DNA from: UBA6136 sp044351045
Lineage (GTDB): Bacteria > Pseudomonadota > Gammaproteobacteria > Methylococcales > Methylococcaceae
Assembly: GCA_044351045.1 (NCBI GenBank)
Contig: JBILGM010000006.1
Span: 13,869-77,868 of the forward strand
Direction of reading: 5' to 3'
DNA length: 64,000 nt
The notes below the pieces were generated by a model that saw only the letters and a list, made by a program, of their open reading frames with translations, ran no database searches and was not told the DNA's origin. This document shows, piece by piece, positions 1-8,901 of this stretch (position 1 is the first letter of the stretch; each line of letters starts with the position of its first letter). A program made the position numbers and the translations under genes.

Positions 1-957
1 GTGGAGCCGATTGGCAGAAGTCTCGTAATGGAAAAGCTACGCGACCAGATCAAGCGTCTAGCGCAACATGATGCTCGGGTACTTCTGCTCGGCGAGCCGG
101 GCTCCGGCAAGGAAACCCTGGCGCGATATCTCCACGCCAATAGTCCGCGTCGTGATGGACCATTCGTGGACGTCGGGGTTGGCACCATTGACAGCAGTCA
201 TTCCGCCGTGGAGTTTTTTGGTCGTGTTGGAGGCGACCAGATCCAGCATGGGCTGCTGGAACAGGCTCATGGCGGCACCTTGTTCCTGGACGAAGTGGCA
301 CACATGGAACCCGAGACACAGGTCCGGCTCATGAGCGCACTGGAGTCCAATTCCTTCTCCCGCGTCGGCGGCAGCGAACTGATCCACGTCGACGTCCGTA
401 TCATTGCCTCCACCTGCAAATCGCTGGAAGAGGAAGTCCGGGCGGGTCGTTTTCGGCCCGAGCTCTACTACCTGCTCAACGTGGTCGCTCTTAAGGTTCC
501 CGCGCTCAACGAACACAGTGAAGACATTCCCGAGCTATTGAAGTTTTATGTCGACTATTTCGTCAGCCGCGAGAAGCTGCCATTCCGGCGCTTTCCCGTA
601 GCTGTTCAGAACTTCCTAAGGAACTATCCTTGGCATGGAAACATTCGTGAACTGAAAAATTTGGTCCAGCGCCTGCTGATACTGGGGACCGGCGAAGAGG
701 TTGAATTGGAGGAAGTCAAAGCCTCCGTCGGTGAGCATGTCGTCAATTCGCCTTCCGAGACATCGCCAAATCAACCAGATTTCTACAACCTGCCGCTGAA
801 GGAAGCACGGGAACGCTTCGAAAAGGCTTATCTGGAGTATCACTTGGACAAATACTCAGGCAGCGTTGCTCGCCTTTCCTCCGCCATAGGCCTGGAACGT
901 ACACATCTTTACCGGAAACTCAATTCCCTGGGGATTCGCTTTCGGGAAAAGCGCTGA
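1..957 (+). CDS. ntrX: NtrX-type response regulator, AAA+ and DNA-binding part (5' end outside window)
   Basis: This is the C-terminal part of an NtrC/NtrX-family response regulator. The reading frame is open at base 1, so the N-terminal receiver domain, if present, lies before the window. The AAA+ domain has Walker A GEPGSGKE (about residues 32-39), Walker B GGTLFLDEV, and the RFRPELYYLLNVV segment typical of the family. The C-terminal Fis-like helix-turn-helix ends with LERTHLYRKLNSLGI, which resembles NtrX. The GAFTGA loop that contacts sigma-54 is missing: after EFFGRVGG the sequence goes straight to GLLEQAHGGT. NtrX proteins are known for this, so it probably does not activate sigma-54 in the classical way. 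The cognate kinase (NtrY-like) would be upstream. The family is firm; the exact member is inferred. Confidence 0.85.
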   Translation: MEPIGRSLVMEKLRDQIKRLAQHDARVLLLGEPGSGKETLARYLHANSPRRDGPFVDVGVGTIDSSHSAVEFFGRVGGDQIQHGLLEQAHGGTLFLDEVAHMEPETQVRLMSALESNSFSRVGGSELIHVDVRIIASTCKSLEEEVRAGRFRPELYYLLNVVALKVPALNEHSEDIPELLKFYVDYFVSREKLPFRRFPVAVQNFLRNYPWHGNIRELKNLVQRLLILGTGEEVELEEVKASVGEHVVNSPSETSPNQPDFYNLPLKEARERFEKAYLEYHLDKYSGSVARLSSAIGLERTHLYRKLNSLGIRFREKR

Positions 958-1006
958 TGTAAGACACAGCGGACAATACAGACAATGTCACATTTGCCTC
1001 AATGAC

Positions 1007-1447
1007 CTATTCTTTCATTCCCCTGACGGAGAGCACATCACATAGTGCATGATTGACGACACTGGCTGCTGTAGAGCCCAGCAAAAGGCCAAACCCGTGG
1101 CGTCCATGTGTACCGACGACAATCAGATCCGCCGCCATTTTCTCCGCAACCCGAATTATTTCCAGTTTGGGACTACCGAGCTCAACCCAGCGTTGCCCTT
1201 CCGGAACGCCAACCTTCTCAGCCACTGCAGCCAACCTCGACTTGGCCGAGTCTATTAGCTGATCCGTTAGATCGACCTCGAAGGGAGACACCGCACCAAA
1301 GGAGGTATCCACCGGCGGAAGATATTCCACGACGTGGAGAATATGCAGTTTAGCCTGGTGATGACCAGCCAGCTCGTGCGCCTTCTGCAGGGCTTTTTCG
1401 CCACTATCGGAAAAATCATAAGCCACCAATATGTGCCTGTAAGACAT
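1007..1447 (-). CDS. Universal stress protein, UspA family
   Basis: A single-domain universal stress protein of 146 residues, the usual length. It starts YRHILVAYDFSDSGEKAL, the first beta strand and helix of the fold, and ends with the ATP-binding signature GTHGRHGFGLLLGST (G-x2-G-x9-G-S), so it should be an ATP-binding cytoplasmic Usp. It is the last gene of a minus-strand group: the membrane protein upstream ends 13 bases before its ATG, and the ABC-F gene lies before that, so the three are probably co-transcribed. The specific stress is not evident from sequence. Confidence 0.93.
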   Translation of the reverse strand: MSYRHILVAYDFSDSGEKALQKAHELAGHHQAKLHILHVVEYLPPVDTSFGAVSPFEVDLTDQLIDSAKSRLAAVAEKVGVPEGQRWVELGSPKLEIIRVAEKMAADLIVVGTHGRHGFGLLLGSTAASVVNHALCDVLSVRGMKE

Positions 1448-1460
1448 GTGGTTCTCCTGG

Positions 1461-1967
1461 TCAGGACAAAGGGGGGAAGAGAGCCATCATAATCCTCATG
1501 CTGAGGACCGTGTAAACCAACGCCAGAGCAAAGCCCGGTCCGTAGCGAGGGAAATCCATGGCTTGCTGGATGATATAGCCCAATACAGCCAACTCCCAGA
1601 GCATCATGGCCAGCAGCACCAGTGACACGATGGCCTGCCATTCGGGAAGAACAGCGCTGACCAAGACCAGCGGGATCGCCATGGCCGTGATAATTCCATC
1701 GGCGGCGAGCGCGGCGATGAGGGTTTGTCGGAACCGGGTAATTTTTTTGGCCATCTTGAGCATGCCAAAAAAGAAACCCACGAGTAATAATGTCGCGCAG
1801 ACCGATTGCAGAATGGCCTGAAAAAACTCCACCTCCTCCCAGCTGAGCACCATGGAAGTCGACAGGGTGAAAACCAAGGTTAGGGCAAGGAGAAAACGCG
1901 ACCGGGGCATATCCTGCGGCCCTTTGCGAAACAGACATATATTCAGAAACAGCTTGAAGATGGGCAT
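1461..1967 (-). CDS. Small integral membrane protein, unknown function
   Basis: 168 residues with about four strongly hydrophobic segments (roughly residues 22-42, 48-68, 85-110 and 112-135) and a further one near 145-163, separated by short basic loops such as KMAKKITRFRQT. It therefore looks like a polytopic inner-membrane protein. I do not recognise the family. The layout loosely recalls PsiE-like small membrane proteins, but no diagnostic motif supports that. The start at 1967 is preceded by AAGGA at suitable spacing; a second ATG at 1910 would give a shorter protein. It lies between yheS (21 bases upstream) and the usp gene (13 bases downstream). Confidence 0.7.
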   Translation of the reverse strand: MPIFKLFLNICLFRKGPQDMPRSRFLLALTLVFTLSTSMVLSWEEVEFFQAILQSVCATLLLVGFFFGMLKMAKKITRFRQTLIAALAADGIITAMAIPLVLVSAVLPEWQAIVSLVLLAMMLWELAVLGYIIQQAMDFPRYGPGFALALVYTVLSMRIMMALFPPLS

Positions 1968-1988
1968 GCGATCCTTAGCTGAATGCGT

Positions 1989-3884
1989 TTAATCGAGGCT
2001 GGCAGCTTCGAAGGCCTCGCTCGCCTCCAACCATCGGTTTTCATGCTCCGCAATGGACTGTTCCAGCCGGGCACGTTCGGATAAAAAGATTTCCAGCCGT
2101 TCCTTAGCTTCAGCTTGGTACAGGTCAGGGTTAGCCATTTTTTCTTCGAGCTTTTGGCGGGCCAGAATCGACTGATTCATCGCCAACTCGGCTTTTTCCA
2201 TCGCCGCCCTGAGGGGCTTCAGTAGTCGCCGGGAATCAACCTCGGAGCGGCGTGAGGTCTGCTTTGGTGATTTTTCTATCTTAGCTGACTCAGTCGTTGC
2301 ACGGGCTTGAGTCGTGCGATGCTGATTTAGCCAACGCCGGTAGTCCTCCATATCGCCGTCAAAGCGGTCTGCCGTCCCATCTGCCACCAACCATAGTTCA
2401 TCGGCCACGGTCCGTAAAAGATAGCGGTCGTGCGATACCACGACCAGGGCCCCGGCGTAATCTTGCAGAGCAAGGCTCAAGGCGTCTCGCGTCTGCAGGT
2501 CGAGATGATTGGTTGGCTCGTCCAGCAACAATAGATTGGGCTTCTGGTAAATCAGCATTGCCAGGGCGAGTCTTGATTTTTCCCCGCCGGAAAATGGCGC
2601 GATCGCTTCCAGCGCTTGGTCGCCACGGAAACCAAAACCACCGAGGTAGCCGCGCAATTCCTTTTCCGTTGCCCTGGCATCCAGTCGCTGGAGATGCCGC
2701 AGCGGGCTTTCTTCGGGATTCAGCTGTTCCAGCTGATGCTGGGCAAAATACCCGATACGGAGATCCTGCGCCGCGATGCGTTCACCCGACAAGGGCGGCA
2801 AAACCCCGGCGAGCAGTTTGACCAATGTTGACTTACCCGCTCCATTTGGTCCGAGCAGGCCGATCCGGTCACCCGGGGAAATGGTGAGCTCAACCCCGGA
2901 AATGATCGGTTTGTCACCATAGCCCGCCGCCGCATCATCGAGTTTGAGCAAAGGAGACGGTGACTTCTCGGGGCGGCTGAAGCAAAATTCCAGTGGAGAA
3001 TCGGCTTGCGCTTGGGCGATCAGGGTCATTCGGTCCAGCGCCTTGAGGCGACTCTGCACCTGTTTGGCCTTTGTGGCCTGAGCCCGGAACCGGTCGACAA
3101 AGCCCTGAATGCGCTGAAGCTCCCGTTGCTGGCGCTGGAAGGATGATTGCTGTTGCGACAGCATTTCGGCGCGGCGCGTTTCGAAGGCGCTGTAATTGCC
3201 AGTGTTCAGCGTGACCTTGCCATGCTCGATGTGGAGGATGTGGGTCGCTAGATCGTCCAGAAAATCCCGGTCATGCGACACCAGCAGCAAGGTGCCCGGA
3301 TAGCTGGAAAGCCAATCCTGCAACCAGATGACGGCATCAAGATCGAGGTGATTGGTGGGCTCATCCAGAAGCAAAATGTCAGATCGACACATCAGCGCCT
3401 GCGCGACATTGAGTCTTACGCGCCAGCCACCGGAGAACTCGGTGACCCCGCGATGCTCCTGACCCGGCGCGAAACCAAGGCCATTCAACAATCGCGCAGC
3501 GCGGGAGTTAGCCTCATAGCCTCCCACATGCTGGAGCTGGTCATGAAGATGAGCCAGGGCCAACCCGTCACCCGATGCCTCGGCTTTGGCGAGCTCATCC
3601 TGAATGGCACGCAATTCCCGATCGCCATCAAGTACATAATCAAGGGCTGTCCGGTCAACGGCAGGGGTTTCCTGCGCGACATGAGCGATCTCCAACCCGG
3701 GGGGGAGGGTCAGGTCTCCGGCATCCGGGTGCAATGTCCCCATGATGAGTTCGAAGAAGCTTGATTTTCCCGCGCCATTAGCCCCGGTGATACCGATGCG
3801 ATCCCCCTTGTTCAGGGTGAAGGAGGCATCCTCGAAAAGAACCCGGGTTCCACGTCGCAGAGTGACTGAGCGGGCGTTGATCAT
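1989..3884 (-). CDS. yheS: ABC-F family ATPase YheS (ribosome-associated)
   Basis: A soluble protein with two ABC ATPase domains and no membrane segments, as in the ABC-F family that acts on ribosomes. The first domain has Walker A GANGAGKSS (residues 34-42) and signature FSGGWRVRLN; the second has GPNGAGKST (near 345) and FSGGEKSRLA. Both carry the LLLDEPTNHLDL Walker B. The interdomain linker (RFRAQATKAKQVQSRLKALDRM) and the C-terminal coiled coil match YheS, and the length of 631 aa is close to E. coli YheS. Family knowledge places YheS at the exit site of the ribosome during translation stalls; nothing here shows the substrate. It is the first gene of a three-gene minus-strand group. Confidence 0.93.
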   Translation of the reverse strand: MINARSVTLRRGTRVLFEDASFTLNKGDRIGITGANGAGKSSFFELIMGTLHPDAGDLTLPPGLEIAHVAQETPAVDRTALDYVLDGDRELRAIQDELAKAEASGDGLALAHLHDQLQHVGGYEANSRAARLLNGLGFAPGQEHRGVTEFSGGWRVRLNVAQALMCRSDILLLDEPTNHLDLDAVIWLQDWLSSYPGTLLLVSHDRDFLDDLATHILHIEHGKVTLNTGNYSAFETRRAEMLSQQQSSFQRQQRELQRIQGFVDRFRAQATKAKQVQSRLKALDRMTLIAQAQADSPLEFCFSRPEKSPSPLLKLDDAAAGYGDKPIISGVELTISPGDRIGLLGPNGAGKSTLVKLLAGVLPPLSGERIAAQDLRIGYFAQHQLEQLNPEESPLRHLQRLDARATEKELRGYLGGFGFRGDQALEAIAPFSGGEKSRLALAMLIYQKPNLLLLDEPTNHLDLQTRDALSLALQDYAGALVVVSHDRYLLRTVADELWLVADGTADRFDGDMEDYRRWLNQHRTTQARATTESAKIEKSPKQTSRRSEVDSRRLLKPLRAAMEKAELAMNQSILARQKLEEKMANPDLYQAEAKERLEIFLSERARLEQSIAEHENRWLEASEAFEAASLD

Positions 3885-3932
3885 AAGCCGAAGCGTGAGT
3901 GAACTCGAATTCCCATTGAGAAAGCGCGGAAA

Positions 3933-4454
3933 TCAGGACGCCTTTTCGATGTGTTGATCGGCTTCCTTGAAGAATTCCAGGATATCGCCCCTCTTGACCG
4001 TTTGACGCGGGATGATCAGAGCGGAATCCAGGGCAACAAAAACGAAGGCATAGTTCTTGGCTGCCTCGATGCGCAGAACATCGGTCCAATTGATACGGGA
4101 TTCGCCGGATTTACTGATCTCGACCAGATCATGCGGTTCAATCCGCAGGGTGTACTCTCCGAGAATCCGAGCCTTCTCTTCATCCGAGTACATCCGCGCG
4201 ATTCGCTGGCGCGTGATCCATTTCAGATAATACGGCGCACCCAATCCCCAGAAAGCGGCAACCCCGCCAATGACGCCGGCGGTCAGGCTATCCTGGTAGT
4301 AGAACCAGACAAACATGGCAAGGAGACTGAGAATCCCCGGAATGGTGGCCTGATGCAAACGCAGGGTTTTTTGAAGTTTTTCAGCGTTCTTTAATTGATG
4401 GTCATTGAACGCGAGCAGGTCACGCTCACGCAATTCGTATTGAATTTCGGTCAT
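3933..4454 (-). CDS. YcxB-like membrane protein
   Basis: 173 residues. The N-terminal EIQYELRERDLLAFNDHQL is followed by two adjacent membrane segments (about 37-53 and 57-76), then a cytoplasmic beta-rich domain with W-T-D-V-L-R-I-E and a stretch ending IIPRQTVKRGDILEFFKEA. This arrangement and the closing P-x-x-x-F/I-K-R motif are those of the YcxB-like family (Pfam YcxB), whose biochemical role is unknown. It is 48 bases upstream of yheS on the same strand and may share its transcript. Divergent from the bacterioferritin gene at 4601. Confidence 0.75.
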   Translation of the reverse strand: MTEIQYELRERDLLAFNDHQLKNAEKLQKTLRLHQATIPGILSLLAMFVWFYYQDSLTAGVIGGVAAFWGLGAPYYLKWITRQRIARMYSDEEKARILGEYTLRIEPHDLVEISKSGESRINWTDVLRIEAAKNYAFVFVALDSALIIPRQTVKRGDILEFFKEADQHIEKAS

Positions 4455-4600
4455 TTGCAGTTAGATTGGATTGTGGGGTTTGGACCCAGCAACGAAGCTG
4501 GCCGGGAAAGCGCGTTAGTATACGCACTTCGTTCAGGGATTACCCTGTCCAAGGCTTGTAATCGCCAGTGTTAGACCGGCATCACCCAGGAGTCATTACC

Positions 4601-5068
4601 ATGCAAGGCAACCATGAAGTCATCGCTCAACTCAATCATCTGCTCGCCGGTGAATTAACCGCCATCGACCAGTACTTCATTCACGGGTGCATGTGCCGCG
4701 AATGGGGTCTTCACAAGTTGGCCGAGCATTTCTCCCATGAGATGCAGGAAGAACAGACGCATGCCAACCAGTTGATCACCCGTATTCTTTTCCTGGGTGG
4801 CCTGCCGGTTATGGATCAGCGCCAGCCGCTCGAGGTCGGGCGCAATATTCCGGAAATACTGGGTAACGACCTGGGGCTGGAGTACAAGGTGATCAAGGAA
4901 CTCAAGCAGGCCATCGCATTGTGCGAAAAGATTCAAGATTATCCGAGCCGGGATCTTTTGCTCGAATTACTTAGGGATACCGAGGAGGATCACACCCGAT
5001 GGCTGCAGACTCAGCTTGGATTGATCGCAAAAATCGGATTGGAGAACTACCAGCAGGCGCAAATGTAA
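4601..5068 (+). CDS. bfr: Bacterioferritin subunit lacking the haem-ligand Met (Q52)
   Basis: A 155-residue bacterioferritin, the usual length. The ferroxidase ligands are visible: E18, E51, H54, E94 and an E-x-x-H pair at 128 and 131, shifted by one because of a one-residue insertion relative to E. coli Bfr. Met52, which binds haem in the homopolymeric protein, is Gln. It therefore resembles the non-haem-binding subunit type of two-component bacterioferritins, as known in Neisseria. The start was set at 4601 because it aligns with the family N-terminus and has AGGAG 9-10 bases upstream; an in-frame start at 4568 adds 11 residues that do not fit. A Bfd ferredoxin gene and a second bfr follow, so the three probably form one iron store. 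Confidence 0.93.
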   Translation: MQGNHEVIAQLNHLLAGELTAIDQYFIHGCMCREWGLHKLAEHFSHEMQEEQTHANQLITRILFLGGLPVMDQRQPLEVGRNIPEILGNDLGLEYKVIKELKQAIALCEKIQDYPSRDLLLELLRDTEEDHTRWLQTQLGLIAKIGLENYQQAQM

Positions 5069-5181
5069 AGGCCAAGTCGAAAAGCTCAACAAAAATCCAC
5101 AGCTGCCGCCATTGCTTCACTGTTGATAGCTGTTCTCGTTTGTATTAGGATGTCATTCAACGAATCCAGGGTGACGTCATA

Positions 5182-5388
5182 ATGTACATCTGCATTTGCA
5201 AAAATGTGACCGACAGCCAAATACGGCGCTGTGTCCGTGAAACCGGCGTGAGCAACCTGCGCGGCCTGCGCCGGGAGTTGGGGGCCTGCGATCAGTGCGG
5301 CAAATGTGCGAGCGAGGCTCGGCAGATCATCACGCAAAGTCTCAAGGAGTCAAATGGCGCCCGCCGTGAAGTCCTCTCTGCCGCTTAA
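5182..5388 (+). CDS. bfd: Bacterioferritin-associated ferredoxin (Bfd)
   Basis: A 68-residue [2Fe-2S] protein starting MYICICKNVTDSQIRRCV. Cys4 and Cys6 together with C-x2-C (Cys39 and Cys42, in CDQCGKC) provide the four ligands of the Bfd fold; an extra Cys36 sits next to them. In the characterised Pseudomonas system Bfd docks on the bacterioferritin shell and passes electrons to release stored iron. Here it lies between two bacterioferritin genes, one upstream on the same strand and one downstream on the opposite strand, which supports that role. The protein is a little longer at the C-terminus than E. coli Bfd. Confidence 0.93.
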   Translation: MYICICKNVTDSQIRRCVRETGVSNLRGLRRELGACDQCGKCASEARQIITQSLKESNGARREVLSAA

Positions 5389-5422
5389 ACCATCACGCGG
5401 CTGTACCAGGTAGCGAGTAGCA

Positions 5423-5887
5423 CTACATCATCGACTGCTGATAATTCTGCACACCCACCCGTCCGATCAACTCCAACTGAGTTTCTAGCCAATCGACGTG
5501 TTCCTCTTCGCTGTCGAGGATTGACTGGAACAGGTCACGACTGACGTAATCCCCCACCTGTTCGCAGTGAGCAATGGCTTCGCGCAACTCGGGCAGCGCT
5601 TCCATTTCAAGACGCAGGTCGCACTCCAGAATCTCCTGGGTGTGCTCGCCGATTTTGAGCTTTCCCAATTCTTGCAGATTGGGCAAACCTTCCAGGAACA
5701 GAATTCGTTCAATAAGCTTGTCCGCATGCTTCATTTCATCGATAGACTCGTGGTATTCCTTGTCATCGAGCTTGTGGAGTCCCCAGTTCTTGAACATGCG
5801 CGCATGGAGAAAGTACTGATTGATGGCCGTGAGCTCATTGGCGAGCACCTTGTTCAGATGCTTGATGACCTTTTTATCGCCTTTCAT
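5423..5887 (-). CDS. bfr: Bacterioferritin subunit with haem-ligand Met52
   Basis: A 154-residue bacterioferritin very close to the E. coli protein in its first 55 residues. It has all ferroxidase ligands (E18, E51, H54, E94, E127, H130) and Met52, the residue that binds the haem between two subunits. It differs from the paralogue at 4601, which has Gln at position 52. Mixed shells of two subunit types are known in other proteobacteria. The gene points toward bfd, is separated from it by 34 bases at their 3' ends, and is divergent from the esterase gene at 6030. The start follows a GGAGGAAAA-like ribosome site. Confidence 0.95.
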   Translation of the reverse strand: MKGDKKVIKHLNKVLANELTAINQYFLHARMFKNWGLHKLDDKEYHESIDEMKHADKLIERILFLEGLPNLQELGKLKIGEHTQEILECDLRLEMEALPELREAIAHCEQVGDYVSRDLFQSILDSEEEHVDWLETQLELIGRVGVQNYQQSMM

Positions 5888-6029
5888 GACTATTTTCCTC
5901 CAGTAGATGGATACAACAAAACGCTGAATACCAGCACAGACTAACGTCAGAACCGCCGTTCAGCAATGCTGAAATTTGAACACCTGAAAGGCATCGCCGG
6001 CCAGTTCCAACTAAAATAATTCATCTCGC

Positions 6030-6602
6030 ATGATCATCTATTTGCATGGATTTCGGTCATCACCCGCATCCACCAAGGCTCAGCTGCTGAAAAAACACCT
6101 GTCAGAAAACGGACTGAATCACCTATTCTGGAGCGAGGAACTCCCGGTTGACCCAGACCGGGCTATCAAGCTTGTTGAGAGCGCTATTGCATCCGATCCG
6201 GATGAATCTGTCCTTATCGGCAGCTCACTGGGCGGATATTACGCAACTTATCTCGCTGAGAAGCATGACCTGCGCGCGATACTCATCAATCCAGCAACGC
6301 ATGCCGCCCAAACGCTGGCGCCTTGGGTCGGACCACACAATAACCTATATACCGGCGAACATTTTGAACTCACGCCCGGCCATATCATGGCGCTGAACGA
6401 CCTGTGGGTGCCAACCCTCAGCAAGCCCGAAGGGTTTTGGCTTATTGTTGAAACCGGTGACGAGATACTCGATTATCGAGAGGCCGTCTCACGCTACGCT
6501 GGGGGCCGTCAGACGGTGATTGAGGGAGGCGATCACAGTCTGCGACATTTTCCCGATTTACTGGAAGCCATGGTGAAGTTCGCACTTTCTGGCAAGAACT
6601 GA
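6030..6602 (+). CDS. yqiA: YqiA/YcfP-family alpha/beta-fold esterase
   Basis: A 190-residue small alpha/beta hydrolase beginning MIIYLHGFRSSPASTKAQLL, the hallmark N-terminus of the YqiA/UPF0227 family. The nucleophile elbow is GSSLGGYYATYLAEK, an acidic residue is expected in the stretch ETGDEILDY, and the His is in GGDHSLRHFPD. YqiA of E. coli is an esterase acting on short acyl chains in vitro; its natural substrate is unknown. It stands alone, divergent from bfr and convergent with the Rieske oxygenase gene. Confidence 0.88.
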   Translation: MIIYLHGFRSSPASTKAQLLKKHLSENGLNHLFWSEELPVDPDRAIKLVESAIASDPDESVLIGSSLGGYYATYLAEKHDLRAILINPATHAAQTLAPWVGPHNNLYTGEHFELTPGHIMALNDLWVPTLSKPEGFWLIVETGDEILDYREAVSRYAGGRQTVIEGGDHSLRHFPDLLEAMVKFALSGKN

Positions 6603-6698
6603 TTATCATCTGTTTGCCGATGTCCCTCCAAAGGGCCACGGAACCGGGCTGGATTTAAAAGGTAATCCGTGGACTTTCACCGATATATCCAGGGCAAG

Positions 6699-7829
6699 CT
6701 AACCTGCAGTGGCCTTCCGCGACATCTGCAAGGGAGCGGTTTGCGCTCGATCAAGATAATTCTGCCATTGCTGCACGGTCAACTTTTGTAGCAACGGAAC
6801 CACCGGGTTCAGTTCGATCGGCGGCGCTTCCCAGTGCGTGTCATACCCCAACTGCTCTGCTTCCAGCGCTATGCCATCCTCTGCCAGCAAGGGCTTGAAC
6901 AGAAGGGGTACGGAAGCATTGAGAACGAGTTGCGTCAGCCACTTGGGGGCATTTATCGACAGCAGCGGAATTTTGACGCTGTCGAAGTAAAAAACGAAGA
7001 AAACGCGGGTGGTTTTTTCATCGATGGGCAACAGGAAACACCAATGCTTGATGCTATCCCCGGTATTCGACCACTGATAGGGATAGTCGTAGCAGATCTC
7101 GATTGAGCGGGTATTGACTCGTTTACGATTCACAAAAAACCTGGAAATCTTTCCCTCTGCCATGTAGGTGTCATAGGTCAGGAACACCCGATTGTCGTCG
7201 GACTCGTAGTGCGTGAGCTTGGCATCAACAAACGGTTGATATTTGCGATGCAGAAACGCATGGGCAAAATCGCAGATGTTGTCGATCACCATCGAATGAT
7301 GGGTTTTCCAAGTGTAATCTACCTTGAAGCCAGCCCAGGGGTTGTCCCCCATAAGCTCGGGAATTTCCGGAATTTTCTGCTCATCGGCTTTTTTCGGATC
7401 GCCGGGAAAAAGCCAGACCAGACCATAGCGTTCCTGCAGCGGATAGGTTCGCAATTGATGCTTGATCAACGACTTGCCAAAACTGTCATGTGAATAATCG
7501 GTTAGCCAGCCATCCCGGTTGAACGACCAGCCATGGTAGGCACAGCGCAGCTGGCACTTATCCACAGCCCCATGGGTAAGTTTCAGGTGACGATGCGGGC
7601 AACGGTTCTGAACGGCCGCCAGCACGCCATCTTCACCCCGGAAAACTGCGACAGAGAGATTCCAGAAGGTGACTTCCTTGACCTCACCCTTTTTTATTGC
7701 GCTGTCATACTCGACGGCATACCAGCGGTCAGGGTCCATGCCGGAAGCCCGTGCTTTTTGCCGAGTATTTTTGGCTTCATTGAAGGAAGGCGGGATGGAT
7801 TGGACGGTGTCGTTCTGGACATCGCTCAT
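6699..7829 (-). CDS. sdmA: Rieske-type oxygenase, probable sterol C-4 demethylase SdmA
   Basis: A Rieske non-haem iron oxygenase of 376 residues. The N-terminal Rieske domain binds [2Fe-2S] through C77-x-H79 and C96-x2-H99. The catalytic domain has the mononuclear iron motif DNICDFAHAFLH, with H190 and H194 as ligands, and the C-terminal DGIALEAEQ stretch seen in such oxygenases. Rieske oxygenases of the SdmA type oxidise a C-4 methyl of sterols in Methylococcus, where eukaryotes use a different enzyme. The neighbours support this: the SDR that would finish the reaction lies 58 bases upstream on the same strand and a DHCR24 homologue is divergent. GGAGAAG precedes the ATG. A role on another substrate, as for VanA-like demethylases, cannot be excluded from sequence alone. 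Confidence 0.8.
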   Translation of the reverse strand: MSDVQNDTVQSIPPSFNEAKNTRQKARASGMDPDRWYAVEYDSAIKKGEVKEVTFWNLSVAVFRGEDGVLAAVQNRCPHRHLKLTHGAVDKCQLRCAYHGWSFNRDGWLTDYSHDSFGKSLIKHQLRTYPLQERYGLVWLFPGDPKKADEQKIPEIPELMGDNPWAGFKVDYTWKTHHSMVIDNICDFAHAFLHRKYQPFVDAKLTHYESDDNRVFLTYDTYMAEGKISRFFVNRKRVNTRSIEICYDYPYQWSNTGDSIKHWCFLLPIDEKTTRVFFVFYFDSVKIPLLSINAPKWLTQLVLNASVPLLFKPLLAEDGIALEAEQLGYDTHWEAPPIELNPVVPLLQKLTVQQWQNYLDRAQTAPLQMSRKATAG

Positions 7830-7887
7830 GGCGGACTTCTCCGAGACTAGGAAAAACAGAACAAGGGGCTATGGGAGACTAGGAAAT

Positions 7888-8901
7888 TCACCGGGGTCTG
7901 ATCACGCCTCGGCGGAGGAAATCATCATAGGCTGTCTCCACGGCATGCTTGAGCGGCGTAGGTTTAAAACCCAGCTCTTCCTTTGCTTTACGATGATCAA
8001 CCCGTCGATGCATGCTGAGAAGGCGCACCGCCGCGGGGGTAAACCGCCGGGGCATATTGGGAAACGCACGGAACCAAGTCTTATCGGCTACCTCGGCGAT
8101 GGCCGCCATGACGGGTGCCGGCATCCGCAGCCGGGGCTTGGGCTGCCCTGTCACCTCACCAAACATATCAAGCAGGCCATCCACCGAAGAATAGGCGGTG
8201 CTGATGATGTACTTCTGACCGGAACGCCCCTTATGCATCGCGAGCACATGACCCTCGGCGATGTCATGAGTAGAGACGAACTCGAACCCGCCGGGAATAT
8301 AAGCGCGCAACTGCCCATGGGCGTAATCAATCAGTACCCGCCCTATCCGGGACGGGGCGTAGTCATGAGGACCCAGAATGGCGCAGGACGTCGCCACCAC
8401 CACATTCAGCCCATCGGCATGGGCACGCAGACAGTGATGCTCGACCAGATGCTTGGTGAAACCGTAAGGCAGGTGACGGTCGAAGGGGTAGAAAGGCATG
8501 TCCTCATGGCTCGACTCGCCAGGCTCATACCCGGTTGCACTCAGCGAACCCGAGACAACCACTTTGTCTACGCCGTGCTCGGCAGCGGCGTTTAGGATAT
8601 TCAGCGTGCCCAACACATTGGTGTCAAAGATATCGCGCTTATGGGCCGCGTCTCCCTCAATGGTGGAGACGAGTGCCGCACAGTGGTAGACACGACCACA
8701 ACCCTTAACTGCATCTGAGACTCCCTGAGGGTTGCGAAGATCGCCGGAAACCCGCTCGACATCCAGGCCATCCATCGCACCATTGTCGCGACCCGCACGG
8801 ATCAGCACCCGAACTTCTTCCCCATCGGCAACGAGTCGCCGCACCAGATTCGCTCCCAGATGGCCAGTCGCACCAGTCACCAAGGTTTTACCAACACTCA
8901 T
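7888..8901 (-). CDS. sdmB: NAD(P)-dependent 3-beta-hydroxysteroid dehydrogenase/decarboxylase-like SDR, probable SdmB
   Basis: An extended short-chain dehydrogenase of 337 residues. The Rossmann motif TGATGHLG is at residues 9-16, followed by the usual serine region VVVSGSLSATG and catalytic YxxxK (Y146-K150, YGFTK). The family includes NSDHL and 3-beta-HSD, which oxidise the 3-hydroxyl of sterols and decarboxylate a C-4 acid. With the Rieske gene just downstream it matches the bacterial SdmA-SdmB pair. The start was placed at 8901, where MSVGKTLVTGATG fits the family N-terminus; an upstream ATG at 8979 would add 26 residues with no recognisable match. No clear ribosome site decides between them. 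Confidence 0.8.
   Translation of the reverse strand: MSVGKTLVTGATGHLGANLVRRLVADGEEVRVLIRAGRDNGAMDGLDVERVSGDLRNPQGVSDAVKGCGRVYHCAALVSTIEGDAAHKRDIFDTNVLGTLNILNAAAEHGVDKVVVSGSLSATGYEPGESSHEDMPFYPFDRHLPYGFTKHLVEHHCLRAHADGLNVVVATSCAILGPHDYAPSRIGRVLIDYAHGQLRAYIPGGFEFVSTHDIAEGHVLAMHKGRSGQKYIISTAYSSVDGLLDMFGEVTGQPKPRLRMPAPVMAAIAEVADKTWFRAFPNMPRRFTPAAVRLLSMHRRVDHRKAKEELGFKPTPLKHAVETAYDDFLRRGVIRPR

Noticed and set aside
7669..8595. 308-codon plus-strand frame opposite sdmA and sdmB
   Set aside because: It is the complement of two genes with strong family motifs; its sequence has no recognisable domain.
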